Source: Pycnococcus provasolii
Lineage: Eukaryota; Chlorophyta; Pseudoscourfieldiophyceae; Pseudoscourfieldiales
Assembly (NCBI GenBank): GCA_049487715.1
Contig: CP150562.1
Span: 248,001 to 312,000, forward strand
Reading direction: 5' to 3'
Length of the DNA: 64,000 bases
The notes below the pieces were generated by a model. It was given only the letters and a program-made list of their open reading frames with translations. It made no database searches and had not been told where the DNA came from. Position 1 is the first letter of the stretch, and the number at the start of each line of letters is the position of its first letter. This document shows positions 31,633 through 41,398 of the stretch, one piece after another. The position numbers and the translations under genes were made by a program.

Positions 31633-33200
31633 ATGGGAGACGAGAACGCGGCCGTCGCGAACGGCGCGCAGCCGCAAAGAGCCACCGCGGGAAGGACGCT
31701 CGAGGTACGTCGGGTCGCGCATGTCTTCGGCAGGGAGGGAACGGCGGGCAGCGAGAGTCTCGCATATGCGCGTTTTTGGGTTGGGGTGGTGGAGAAAGAA
31801 GCCCGCCTCGTCGACGGCCACGTGTACGCGGCATACCCCGCCGGCCAGACTGAAAATAAAGAACACTCGCAGACTGGGTTGACTCACAAACACACACACA
31901 CACAAATACACACACCGTTTCAAAATAACACGCCGGCTCCTCGACCGAACAGATCGAGGTCATCCCGGAGATCGCAATGGAGAACGTGTGCGAGAAACTG
32001 ACGCTTCTCAACTACGAGACGGACTTCTGCAGCACAGGCAAGCCGCCGTGGCCGCTGCTGAGCCTCACGTACTTCGCAATACCTAGTCCAACCAATAACC
32101 AGAACGAGCAGTTTTTCTACTTCACAAGCCTCACGGCGTGGCTGCTTGGCAAGGCTGGACGCAACTTTCCCGCGCCACAGCAGTTTGACGATCCGAACGC
32201 AACGTGCACAAACATCCTCACCGAGCTCAAGGCGCTCGGCTTCGCAACGCCGTCGTACGCGCCGGCGAAGCTCAAGCAGGGATTTGGGGAGGCGGTGTGC
32301 GGCGTGCTCGAGGGCTTGACAGACCTCGTGTTCGAGCGAAGCGGATACAAGTTCCAGAAGCCCGCGTACAAGGAGGAGCCGGAGATACAGGTGGAGGTGG
32401 TTGACGAAGACGACCCTAGCCTTGGCACGGCAGCTGGTGGCGCGGATCCCACGAAGATTGACGACAACGTCGAGGCGGACGACGGGGACGTGGAGGAGGA
32501 GGCATACATCACGCAGGCGACGCCTACAAAACCTTCCGCAACCGCGGGTCCCGCAGGACGCTCTGCTGACGACGCGGGAGGTGCCGGTGACGACGACACG
32601 CTGATTGCGTCGAACATTGATCCGGAGGCTTGGCGCCAGGAGGTGGAGCGCGTGGCACCGCAGCTTCGCGTGACAACGGTGGCTGACGCCAAAGACTGGC
32701 GGAGCCACATAGAGCAGACGCACCAGTACTATAAGAGCATAGGCGCTTCGTTCCCCGAGACGAAGACGGCGCTCGAGAAGGTTGCCTTTGGCGTCGAGGA
32801 CAGCGTGGAGAAACTGGCGACACGGGAGAAGTACATCAACCACCAGTTTGAGAACCTGACGAGCGAGTACCGCGCGGCGAGGGAGCAGCTTGCAACGGTG
32901 CAGGAGAAGTACAACATCAATGCGGAGAAGCTTGCGGAGAAGACGAATGAACTAGCGCGAATCTCCGAGCAGCTCGAGGCTGTGAAGACGACGATGGAGG
33001 AGCGTGGCGAGACGATCTCCGACACGAGCCCTCTGGTGAAGATCAAGCAGGCGATCAAGACGCTTCGCGCTGAGCTGCAGCAGATGGAGGTTCGCATCGG
33101 CGTTGTCGGTCACACGCTGATGTCGAAGACCATCAAGACGAAGCAGCAGTCAGCGGCAGCTAGCCCGGGTGACGACGAGGACAGCGACGTCGTGCTCTAA
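31633..33200 (+). CDS. IFT57: Intraflagellar transport protein IFT57
   Basis: Two exons. Exon 1 is 31633-31704 (MGDENAAVANG...), ending GAG|GTACGT. The intron is 31705-31952, and exon 2 is 31953-33200. The 439-residue product matches IFT57 (human 429): an N-terminal calponin-homology-like domain (MENVCEKLTLLNYETDFC, FYFTSLTAWLLGKAG) and the family segments GFGEAVCGVLEGLTD and DPEAWRQEVERVAPQLRV. A C-terminal coiled coil from about residue 270 follows (HQFENLTSEYRAAREQL). IFT57 is a subunit of the IFT-B peripheral complex and is needed for flagellar assembly. Confidence 0.96.
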
Positions 33201-33315
33201 GGATCCAAAGTAACACACGCGTTCCTCCATTCAAAAAAAACTGAGTCGTGGTTGAGATCCATCAGTGTGCGAAATCAGGGAATGAACCAAAGTGGAACGG
33301 TCAATGTCGTCTTTA

Positions 33316-34032
33316 TTACTGCTTCAAGTGCTTCGCAAAGAAAGCCTCGAGGCGCTCAAACGCGAGCTGCTGCACGTCCTTCTGGGCGGGTGGGAATCCC
33401 GTCTCCACGCTAACGTCGTCTGAAATTTTTGGCTTATCCGGTGCGCTATTCATGAATCCGTGGCCTACACCATCATAGATGTGCACGACGCTCCCTGGAC
33501 TGTTTTTCGCAAGCGACTCCTTCAGCTTGTTCGCCGCCTCGACGTCGCTGAACCCTGCGAGGTTGTCGAGTGCACCGAAGTGCGCCTCGACGGGTATGGT
33601 AATTGTCGACGTGTCAGCGAGACTGGGATCGGGAGTCCCATAGAAGGGTGCGCAGCAGTCGACGTCTGCGTGAACAGCCCCGACGAGCGCGAGAGCGCCC
33701 CCCATACATGTCCCAGTAATTCCGACGCGAGGTGCACCCTCTTTCTTTAGGAACGCAGCGGTCGCGACGATATCATCCTTAGCTTGCACCCAGTTCAGCG
33801 CGTTCATGTTGTGCTCCGCTTCTGCGACGGAAAGCGCCAAAGAACCATCGTACAGATCCGGAATCACCACACGATATCCGAGGTTGGAGATCGACGCGCC
33901 GAAATCAAGAATTTCCCGCGATACACCCCACCACTCCTGCAGGAGGATGACGGCAGGCAAGGAGGACGAACCGAGCGAGAGGAGGGAGAGCGTGCGGGAC
34001 GAGTACGGCAACGACAAAGACGTGAACGACAT
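33316..34032 (-). CDS. Dienelactone hydrolase family alpha/beta hydrolase
   Basis: I chose the ATG at 34032 (MSFTSLSLPY), giving 238 residues, the usual family length. The hydrophobic extension further upstream is in frame but untypical. Family residues are visible: Glu in LLQEWWGV, nucleophile Cys in ITGTCMGGALAL, Asp in FGALDNLAG, and His in DGVGHGFMN. These form the Cys-Asp-His triad plus the Glu that holds Cys in the resting state. The substrate in this organism is unknown. A telomere-like tract lies 132-163 bases upstream. Confidence 0.92.
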   Translation of the reverse strand: MSFTSLSLPYSSRTLSLLSLGSSSLPAVILLQEWWGVSREILDFGASISNLGYRVVIPDLYDGSLALSVAEAEHNMNALNWVQAKDDIVATAAFLKKEGAPRVGITGTCMGGALALVGAVHADVDCCAPFYGTPDPSLADTSTITIPVEAHFGALDNLAGFSDVEAANKLKESLAKNSPGSVVHIYDGVGHGFMNSAPDKPKISDDVSVETGFPPAQKDVQQLAFERLEAFFAKHLKQ

Positions 34033-34163
34033 ATCGTATGGCAACGCGAGCACGAACAACAAAAATAACAAAAACGACACGTGGAAAAAATGACCAGTAA
34101 AATGACAAGGGAACAACAAGGAAAATATGACATATCAATACGGGAGGGAACAGCGGACCCCAG

Positions 34164-34195
34164 ATAACCCTAACCCTAACCCATAACCCTAACCC
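34164..34195. repeat. Interstitial telomere-like CCCTAA tract
   Basis: Four CCCTAA units with one interruption lie in the promoter region of the dienelactone hydrolase gene (sense strand TTAGGG) and after the ATP synthase gamma gene. Confidence 0.9.
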
Positions 34196-34398
34196 GAAGC
34201 AACGGGAAGCACAACCAGAGGGGCAGGCGGTGTAGGCGGCGTACAGCGGCATGGTACCGGTACTGTACAGGAATACTGTAGGACAGCACAACTGCTATCG
34301 TAGTGCTGCGCGCGCTGACAAACAACAAGACATACGACATATGATGCAGTGAACTCCAATAATTCCATTACTGAACCATGGAGCAACCACATAGGCTA

Positions 34399-35738
34399 TT
34401 ATCCCTCCAGCGCGGAAGCTCCGCCGATAATCTCGCTGAGCTCCGTCGTAATGGCAGCCTGGCGCGTGCGGTTGTACAGCTGGGTCAGCTTCTCAAGCAT
34501 CTCCTGCGCGTTGTTCGTCGCGCTCTCCATAGCCTGCATCTTCGAAGCCTGCTCGCTCGTCGAGTTGTCGAGCATAGCCTGGTACAGCTGAGACGCAAGC
34601 TGGAACTCGGCCAGGTCCATCAGCATCTCCGCGCGATCAGGACCCTCGAGCTCGTACGCGTCGAGCATGCCACCCTCCTCAGCCATCGCCTCCGCAGCGG
34701 ACGATGAGAGCACCGTGGCGATGGTAGGCACGTACTTTGCGGCGTTGAAGAAGCGGTTGTACGCAATCATAACCTTATCCGCCTCAGCCTTAAGAATCTC
34801 CTCAGAGATGAGCGACGCCACGCCGAACGTCAGGCCGCCAAACTTTCCGTTGTCCTGCGTGAACCCGAGAAGCTTGTCCGGGTAAACACGCCTCAGCTGC
34901 GAACGTCCCTTGTCACCCACAACGAACACCTTCACGTCCCCGTCGGGGTTCTGCTCCTCCAACGCCACAATGCCCTTCGCGTACTTGCAGATGATGGTGT
35001 TGATGCCACCGCACAGTCCACGGTCCGTCGTGATGGGCACGACGACCGTCTTGCTGACGGGAGCGCCGGGCGCGTCGCCGAGCAGGTCGTGAGTGGGCGT
35101 GGGCAAGTTGCGAGCCGCCTGGCTTCGCAGCTCCGCGCCACGCAGCTTGGTGGCAGCAATGAGCTTCGTCGCGGACGTAATCTTTTTCGTCGAAGACACG
35201 GACTTCATTCGGATGGCAACAGCCTGCAGAGAGACGGAGCGCGTTCCAAACGGCGCCTGCTTGTTTTCTGCCGACGGCCTGTGACAGAAAAAGGGTTGAA
35301 ACGGGGAGAAAAAAACAAGAGGTTCAGTTAGTTATGTTGTTGTGTTGTTGGACTTCTCAACCCGAACAGTTCCTTGACATGTGTAGACGCCTTTTGTCCA
35401 CTTTTGCGAACTCTGCAACACTATGTTCCATGCCAAACCTTCGAAGCGCATTAACCTTAACACCACGCACAGCAGAGAACTCACCCACCTCTTACATACA
35501 ACACAACCTTCAAAGAGAGAACACACAAACAGAACACAAACACCACAAATCAAAACGCATACACAAGCCCTAACAACCCAAAAAAAAGACAAAAGACGTA
35601 CTCGGCAAAACCCAAAGACGGAGTTTTAAACGCTCCAAGGGAGGTCATAGATGTCGCAGCGAGGAGGCCCACACCACCACATCCGGATGAGGGCTGAAGA
35701 GCGCGACCTACAGAGCGCGACGCCAACAGACCGAGCAT
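34399..35738 (-). CDS. ATP5F1C: Mitochondrial ATP synthase subunit gamma
   Basis: Two exons: 35738-35602 (presequence MLGLLASRSVGRALQP...) and 35278-34399. The intron, 35601-35279, has GTACGT...CACAG ends, and joining restores the frame (…GFAE|PSAENKQ…). The mature protein begins near IRMKSVSSTKKITSATKLIAATKL, the N-terminal helix that enters the alpha3beta3 ring. The family core is present: PITTDRGLCGGINT, the segment MIAYNRFFNAAKYVPT, and the C-terminal helix AMESATNNAQEMLEKLTQLYNRTRQAAITTELSEIIGGASAL. It is of mitochondrial type; I see no plastid redox-loop insertion. A nine-unit telomere-like tract lies 183-240 bases upstream. Confidence 0.97.
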
Positions 35739-35920
35739 GCTGCTGGCGGTGGCGGAATGGACGACAACAGGCCCTCTAGGGTTTGAGGGCGAGGAGGAGA
35801 GGGCGACGACACCCCTGGGGGGGGGGGATACCGGTTCGCTACCCTACCTCGTGCCCTGGGGGATGGCATTCTAATTTCTCAAGTCGAAAAAGGGGGGGGG
35901 GGATTATTCGGGTTTTCGAA

Positions 35921-35978
35921 GTTAGGGTTAGGGTTAGGGTTAGGGTTAGGGTTAGAGTTAGGGTTAGGGTTAGGGTTA
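35921..35978. repeat. Interstitial telomere-like TTAGGG tract, longest in window
   Basis: About nine TTAGGG units with a single A variant lie upstream of ATP synthase gamma; its sense strand reads CCCTAA. A run of ten Gs lies just before it. Confidence 0.92.
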
Positions 35979-36154
35979 TTTTTAGTAGGGTTCGTACTTT
36001 TCCTTCGACAAGATTCGGTCAAAGGTATGTGAACTTATGTAAGGTACAGTACAGTCATATGGTTATTATTATATGTACAACATCTATCTTTCATTATACG
36101 TGTAGGCACACTGTGCTTTCATTTCACCTCGTGTCTTGCACTAGTAGTCTTGCA

Positions 36155-36827
36155 CTAGTTCTTTAAGAGTATGTCGTCTAGCAAAATACGTGCGAGTTCG
36201 TCATTCGTACGGCCACCTGGTGCTTGGTGAGCTTGTTGTGGGGGGTAGTAAACATCTCCACGATGATGGTGGTGGTGGCGGTTGTGTGTCTGCATCTGCG
36301 CCGGTGGTGGTGGCGAGTTCATGTCGAAGTGGTTCACGAACTCAGGTGCTAATGCTTGTGGTGAAGCAGGGTCGTGTTGTTCGCGTGAGGCTTGCGCTAC
36401 TGGCCGATGACTCTGAGTGACCGTCAGAGGTGCCTTCTTGCTCGGAGGAGGGGCGGGGGCTGCAGGTGCCGGCGCCTGTGCCGACGCAGGTGCTGCTGCT
36501 CCTCCCCCGTACGGCTCGACGACGTCGTCAATCACGACGATGTATCCGTCAAACACCTCCGTGAGCGTATCACCCTCCGCCCACGAACGACACTGGATTT
36601 GCGTATGAATAGATTTGTTTTTTTGTCAGTCCGAGTCGAGGTGACACCAGTCTATCAATCACACACGCGTAACCTACCTTGTCGAGGTTGCACACGACTT
36701 CGCAGAGCACGTCGTCGGAGTCGGAGTGGAGCACGGCGATGTTTCGCGTCGGGTGCGTGCGCAGCGTTCCGTCATGGTACGTCTTACGTTTCTTGAGAAG
36801 CTGCTTCGTGTACAGCACGCGAAACAT
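36155..36827 (-). CDS. Short DUF2439 (ZGRF1 N-terminal-like) protein
   Basis: Two exons: 36827-36678 (MFRVLYTKQLLKKRKTYHDG...) and 36592-36155, with an 85-base intron (GTAGGT...TCCAG) that keeps the frame. The product is 195 residues. Residues ~1-75 fit DUF2439: VLYTKQLLKKRKTYHDGTL, LHSDSDDVLCEVV, and after the junction DGYIVVIDDVVEP. In ZGRF1-like proteins this domain precedes a GRF zinc finger and a 5'-3' helicase involved in recombination. Here it is followed only by a disordered Pro/Ala/His-rich tail, which ends in an amphipathic helix (NDELARILLDDILLKN). It forms a divergent pair with the MPP-beta gene. Confidence 0.72.
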
Positions 36828-36989
36828 ATTGATTCTCTGACAAATGATATGTAGTCTATCAAAAATGAAAAAGTGCGCGAAATGAAAAACACAAAAAACA
36901 CAAAAAATAATGACTGACGCAAAGCAGGCGAAATAAATTCACCTGAAAAAAGTCAAAAAAGCAAAAACCGACGAAGGGAAGAACAGACC

Positions 36990-37076
36990 GTAACCCTAAC
37001 AAAACCCTCATAAAACCCTAACCCAGTACCCCGAACTGAAATCCCAGTACAGTAACCCTAACTGAAAACTATTAGG
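36990..37076. repeat. Degenerate telomere-like CCCTAA tract
   Basis: Six scattered CCCTAA-type words and one TTAGGG lie in the space shared by the divergent DUF2439 (163-249 bases upstream) and MPP-beta (126-212 bases upstream) genes. Confidence 0.75.
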
Positions 37077-37201
37077 GTACGGGAATGATTTTGAGGATAC
37101 CGGTTCCTCAGGTCTGTCCAGTCCCCATTCCCAAACCAACCCGTCCCGCCGGTCCCGGGGACCCCTCGGCGCCGACTGAAACAAACCCTCGGAGGAGCAG
37201 C

Positions 37202-38710
37202 ATGGCCGGTTCTCGCAGCATGTCCAAGTCTGCTTTTGCACTAGGCAGACGTCTGTTTTCAAGTTACCCGTCCGTCGCTGGTGTGCAGTCTGCCTTAGTT
37301 CCCGCGCAAACATCAGAGTCATTTCTGAAGTGGACGTCGCCCGTGCCGGTGAAAACGCAACACCTGTTGACGCCCACGCTCGCGGGACCCGCGACGCAAA
37401 TCACCACGCTGCCCAACGGACTGAGGGTCGCGACCGAGGAACACGCGCACGCCAAAACAGCCACCGTGGGTGTCTGGATCGACGCAGGCTCGCGATTCGA
37501 GTCGGATGCCACCGCGGGAACCGCGCACTTCCTCGAGCACCTCATCTTCAAGGGCACGAACAAGAGGTCGCAGGCGCAGCTCGAGGTGGAGGTGGAGAAC
37601 ATGGGAGGACACCTCAACGCATACACGAGCCGCGAACAGACGACGTACTACGCGAGGGTCACGAAGGAGAACGTCGGAGGTGCCGTCGACATCCTCTCCG
37701 ACATCCTCACGGGATCAAAACTTGACAGTGCCGCCGTCGAGCGCGAGCGAGGCGTCATCCTGCGTGAGATGGAGGAGGTGGGCAAGGACGGCGCCGAGAC
37801 GCTGTTCGATCACCTGCACGCCACGTCGTTCCAGTTCTCGCCGCTCGGACGCACCATCCTCGGCTCCGCGGACAACGTGCGCACCATCACGTCCGGCGAC
37901 CTCGCGGACTACATCGCCACGCACTACACCGCACCTCGCATGGTTGTGTGTGCCGCCGGCGCGGTTGACCACGAGAGCTTCGTCAAGCTTGTGAGCGACA
38001 AGTTCAGCAGCCTGCCTACGAAGCCGTCGCACACGGCATACGAGCTCGCGACGTCGGACCCTGCCATCTTCACCGGAAGCGACGTGCGCTTCCAGGACAG
38101 CGATGCCACGGAGCACAGCTTCGTGCTTGCATTCCAGGGACTGTCATGGACGGATGGCGACAGCACGACGCTGCAGGTGATGCAGGCGATGCTCGGATCG
38201 TGGGATGCTCGTGGGGGAATGGGAACGGCGGGCGGGTCGCAGCTCTCGCAGTTCGTGGCGAGCAACAAGTTGTGTACCAACTACATGGCGTTCAACACGT
38301 CGTACATCGACACGGGACTGTTCGGCGTTTACGCCGTCACGAAGGACACCGACACGCTCTTCGACCTCGCTTGGGCGACAACACAGGCGTTCACCAAACT
38401 GATCTACGACCCGAACGAGGACGACGTGACGCGCGCGAAGAACCAGCTCAAGGCGCAGCTGCTCGCGTCGTCGAACGCGGACACGACCGCGGCGTGCGAA
38501 GACATCGGCAGGCAGCTGCTAACGTATGGGCGCCGCCTGAGCCGCGCGGAGATGTGTGCGCGCATTGACGCGGTTGACGTTGAGCAGGTTCGCAAGGTTG
38601 CGGAGCGTCTGTTCCACGACCAGGATCCCGTGGTTGCAGCGATGGGCGATGTGAGCGAGCTTCCGGACTACAACTGGCTGCGCCGACGCACGTACTGGTT
38701 CGCGTATTAA
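37202..38710 (+). CDS. PMPCB: Mitochondrial processing peptidase beta subunit
   Basis: I chose the ATG at 37202 (MAGSRSMSKSAFALGRRLFSS), which opens a typical mitochondrial presequence and gives 502 residues. The inverted zinc-binding motif HFLEH is at residues 109-113, followed by FKGTNKR. The third zinc-ligand region is present (VERERGVILREMEEV), so this is the catalytic beta subunit. It cleaves presequences in the matrix, and may double as core 1 of complex III, as in plants. The product continues through the second M16 domain to …YNWLRRRTYWFAY. Confidence 0.96.
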   Translation: MAGSRSMSKSAFALGRRLFSSYPSVAGVQSALVPAQTSESFLKWTSPVPVKTQHLLTPTLAGPATQITTLPNGLRVATEEHAHAKTATVGVWIDAGSRFESDATAGTAHFLEHLIFKGTNKRSQAQLEVEVENMGGHLNAYTSREQTTYYARVTKENVGGAVDILSDILTGSKLDSAAVERERGVILREMEEVGKDGAETLFDHLHATSFQFSPLGRTILGSADNVRTITSGDLADYIATHYTAPRMVVCAAGAVDHESFVKLVSDKFSSLPTKPSHTAYELATSDPAIFTGSDVRFQDSDATEHSFVLAFQGLSWTDGDSTTLQVMQAMLGSWDARGGMGTAGGSQLSQFVASNKLCTNYMAFNTSYIDTGLFGVYAVTKDTDTLFDLAWATTQAFTKLIYDPNEDDVTRAKNQLKAQLLASSNADTTAACEDIGRQLLTYGRRLSRAEMCARIDAVDVEQVRKVAERLFHDQDPVVAAMGDVSELPDYNWLRRRTYWFAY

Positions 38711-38879
38711 GGTCGCGCATGCACACACACACATGTTATGTCAGACAAGACAGGCAAACGTGACGTGTAAGGGAGTTCTTGAAAAGGTCTCAGATGAATT
38801 TTACCTCGTCCCTCCCCGTCCCATCCACTTCTCAACATTCGATCCACACACATATCCTTTTCGGGGGGAGGAGAGACAG

Positions 38880-40160
38880 ATGGCTTGTCACGCGTTAATG
38901 TCACCGGCGGCGGCGGCGGCGGCGTTGCGTCCGTTGCCGTTGCCTCGTCTCCGTCGTGTACCTCGTCTCCGTCGTGCTACTGTACCTCAACCTTGTGTGC
39001 GCGTCAGTCATACCTTGTGTGCGCTTACTCCTCAGGGTGCCGCTCTGCTTGCCCCGCTCGCTTTGTGCTCGTTAGCAGGCAACGCACTGGAGCGCCACAC
39101 GCCCGTGGGACGCGCGCTCTCCGCGCCCGTCGCGACAATGCTGTGCGGCGCATTTTTGGCGTCCGCGGGATTTCAGCCGCCCTCGGATGCCTTGCGAGCC
39201 TTGCAAAGCATCCTCGTATATGCATCCACACCCATGCTCTTGTTTGGAGCCAACATCAGCCGTCTCATCAGAGGAGCGGGACCGTTGCTCCCGACCTTCG
39301 CGGCAGGCGCATTGGGCACGTTCGTGGGGGCGGCAGTTGGCGTGTCACTCTTCGCAGAGCCTCTCACACGCGCGATGCCCGTGGCTGAGGTGGGGTCGCT
39401 CGCAAGCGCACTTTCAGCGAAAAACATCGGCGGAGGATTCAATTTCGTTGCAGTATGCGACGCGACTGGGATTGGTGCCTTGGCGGTCGCGCTCGGACTC
39501 GCTGCGGACAACCTCGCAGCTCTAATTTACTTCCCGTTGAACGGCTGGCTAGCTGGACCGCCGTCCACGTCAACGGCAAACGAACTGGCTTCCGCTGGAT
39601 GGACGTCGTCACCCTCATCACCCACTGGTGAAGATTTCAGCACTGCTGGCGAACTCACAAGCGTTCTTGCTGTTTCTTTGGGAATCGTCTACGTCGTGCA
39701 GGTGGTCATCGGCGCCGGGGGCAACACGGCAGCTGCAGCTGCCGGGATAACCGTAATCCTTGCAACGTTGTTTCCGTCGCTGCTGTCACCGCTGGAGCGT
39801 GCCGGCAACACACTTGGTCGCGTTCTCCTTGGCCTGTTCTTTGCAAGCGCAGGAGTCGCTGGCGGTCGTATCGTCACCAACGACCCAGGCGCGCTCGCTG
39901 CGGTAGGCGCGCTGCTTCTCGTCATTTACGCCTTTCACGGTCTGTTCACTGCAATCAGCGCGCACGTGTGCCGTCTATCAAGGCTGGATGCTGCCATCGT
40001 TAGTAATGCGGGTATCGGAGGACCGGCAACCGCCGCGGCGCTCGCATCGTCGAAGCGCGCACCCGACCCCGCACCTGGCATTTTGCTAGGCACGCTGGGT
40101 AATGCGACGGCGACATTCTTGGCGCTCGGTGCGACGCCGTTGTTGAGTAAACTAGTCTAG
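38880..40160 (+). CDS. DUF819 family membrane protein, probably plastid
   Basis: I chose the ATG at 38880; it starts a Ser/Arg/Ala-rich, acid-poor stretch that looks like a plastid transit peptide. The 426-residue product has about ten hydrophobic helices and DUF819 signatures: LLFGANISRLIR, GSLASALSAKNIGGGFNFVAV, ALAVALGLAADNLAALIYFPLNGW, then a mirrored C-terminal half (SNAGIGGPATAAALASSK). The family is found in bacteria and in plastid-bearing eukaryotes. Transport is suspected but the substrate is unknown. A TGTAA motif lies shortly after the stop. No telomere-like tract is seen in the short upstream spacer. Confidence 0.85.
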   Translation: MACHALMSPAAAAAALRPLPLPRLRRVPRLRRATVPQPCVRVSHTLCALTPQGAALLAPLALCSLAGNALERHTPVGRALSAPVATMLCGAFLASAGFQPPSDALRALQSILVYASTPMLLFGANISRLIRGAGPLLPTFAAGALGTFVGAAVGVSLFAEPLTRAMPVAEVGSLASALSAKNIGGGFNFVAVCDATGIGALAVALGLAADNLAALIYFPLNGWLAGPPSTSTANELASAGWTSSPSSPTGEDFSTAGELTSVLAVSLGIVYVVQVVIGAGGNTAAAAAGITVILATLFPSLLSPLERAGNTLGRVLLGLFFASAGVAGGRIVTNDPGALAAVGALLLVIYAFHGLFTAISAHVCRLSRLDAAIVSNAGIGGPATAAALASSKRAPDPAPGILLGTLGNATATFLALGATPLLSKLV

Positions 40161-40191
40161 TGTAGAGTACATGTAACAAAACATTTCACAT

Positions 40192-41060
40192 TCATTCGTC
40201 CGCGCATTGGTCGCGAAAGAGTAGCGCGAGACGCGTTGGCTTCCACACGTCGCCGCCGCCGTCGTCGTTCTCGTGTGCCGTCGCTGGCGCTCCCAACGCC
40301 TCCGCGAGGTTGACGCCTTGGTTTGCGGAAGTGGAGTCGACGGAGTGGAATACAGAGTGTCCTTCAAACAGCATGGCGTCGCCTGCTCGAAGCACGACCT
40401 GCGTTCCAGTCTCTGCGCTCTGTCCAGGTTTGGCCATTTCGACGTTGTACTCGGCGTACAGTCTGTTTTTGGTTTCAGCATGTTAAGGCTCGTTAGTGGC
40501 TGTTGTTGATTCGCCACGGATGGCTAGCGATAGACTTACGATCCCTTCGCAGGTGGACATCCGACGGTACAAGTTGCGTCTCCGCCAACGCATACGGAGA
40601 GCGTCCACCCGACAGGTCGGTCGAGGTGAGGCGCCATGGCATTCTGCCTGCCTTGTTGGCCATACAGCAGTGCCCAAAAGTGCGTAGGTCGAAAAGGAGG
40701 CAGCGGCGTTCCGCCGATGGTGTCGTTGATTTGTTGCGCGCACCTCTGCGCCAAGTCGAAGATGTCCTTGGGGCACTCTGTGAGCACGCCAACGTGCGCT
40801 CCGCACGCACCAGTGCAAGCCTTGAGTCCACACGCGCGCTCGCACGCTCTTGACCTCCTCGTTTGGTTGGCGTTGTGCGAGACTGCAATGAGCGGGTGGT
40901 CTTGCGTCGTGGCGATGGTTCTCCACGGCGGCATGGCCCCGTCAGCAAGTTGTGCGATGCGCGCCGCGAGCTCGACGCACTCTCTGGTGTCCATGAAGGA
41001 TCTGAGCACGTAGCACTCGAACGGAAGGCACTCAACATAATGAGAAGGCGCCTCCGCCAT
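40192..41060 (-). CDS. 2-oxoglutarate/Fe(II) dioxygenase-fold protein (AlkB/P4H-like)
   Basis: Two exons: 41060-40540 and 40462-40192. The 77-base intron is GTAAGT...AACAG and the frame is kept across the junction (PPAKGS|LYAEYN). The product is 263 residues. Iron-ligand motifs of the double-stranded beta-helix are visible: H-x-D in MAPHLDRPVGWTLSVCV, a distal His in FEGHSVFHSVDS, and an Arg in RLALLFR for 2-oxoglutarate. The pattern fits a 2OG oxygenase; I cannot tell a nucleic-acid demethylase from a protein hydroxylase. The upstream ATG (41108) adds 16 residues and is less likely. It is divergent with the EB1 gene. Confidence 0.75.
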
Positions 41061-41218
41061 TGTTACATATATTCGCCTGCAACACACACCACACCAAGGA
41101 GGACGCACGCCGCCTCGTAAGGTGAAGGAATGAAAGGCTACGATAAGATGACAAGGATGGAGTGGAGTGCCAGCTCGGATGAACGTCGTTCGAGCCTGTG
41201 GTGACTGACGTGGTGTTC

Positions 41219-41260
41219 TGGGTTAGGGTTAGGGTTAGGCCCCTAACCCTAACCCTAATA
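41219..41260. repeat. Head-to-head TTAGGG/CCCTAA palindrome
   Basis: Three TTAGGG units are followed directly by three CCCTAA units, giving arms of 17-18 bases with almost no loop. It lies 159-200 bases upstream of the oxygenase gene and 139-180 bases upstream of EB1, at the centre of a divergent promoter. Confidence 0.93.
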
Positions 41261-41398
41261 AGGTGGTCAACTTCATGAAGGCAACTTGCACGTGAAGAAT
41301 GAGCTCACTTGCCACCCAAGAGCTCAGCCTCTCAGTTGCTCTTCATTTGAAAGGTTGTTGGTGAACGCAACAAGCAACAGGCACGCAACATACCTTAC

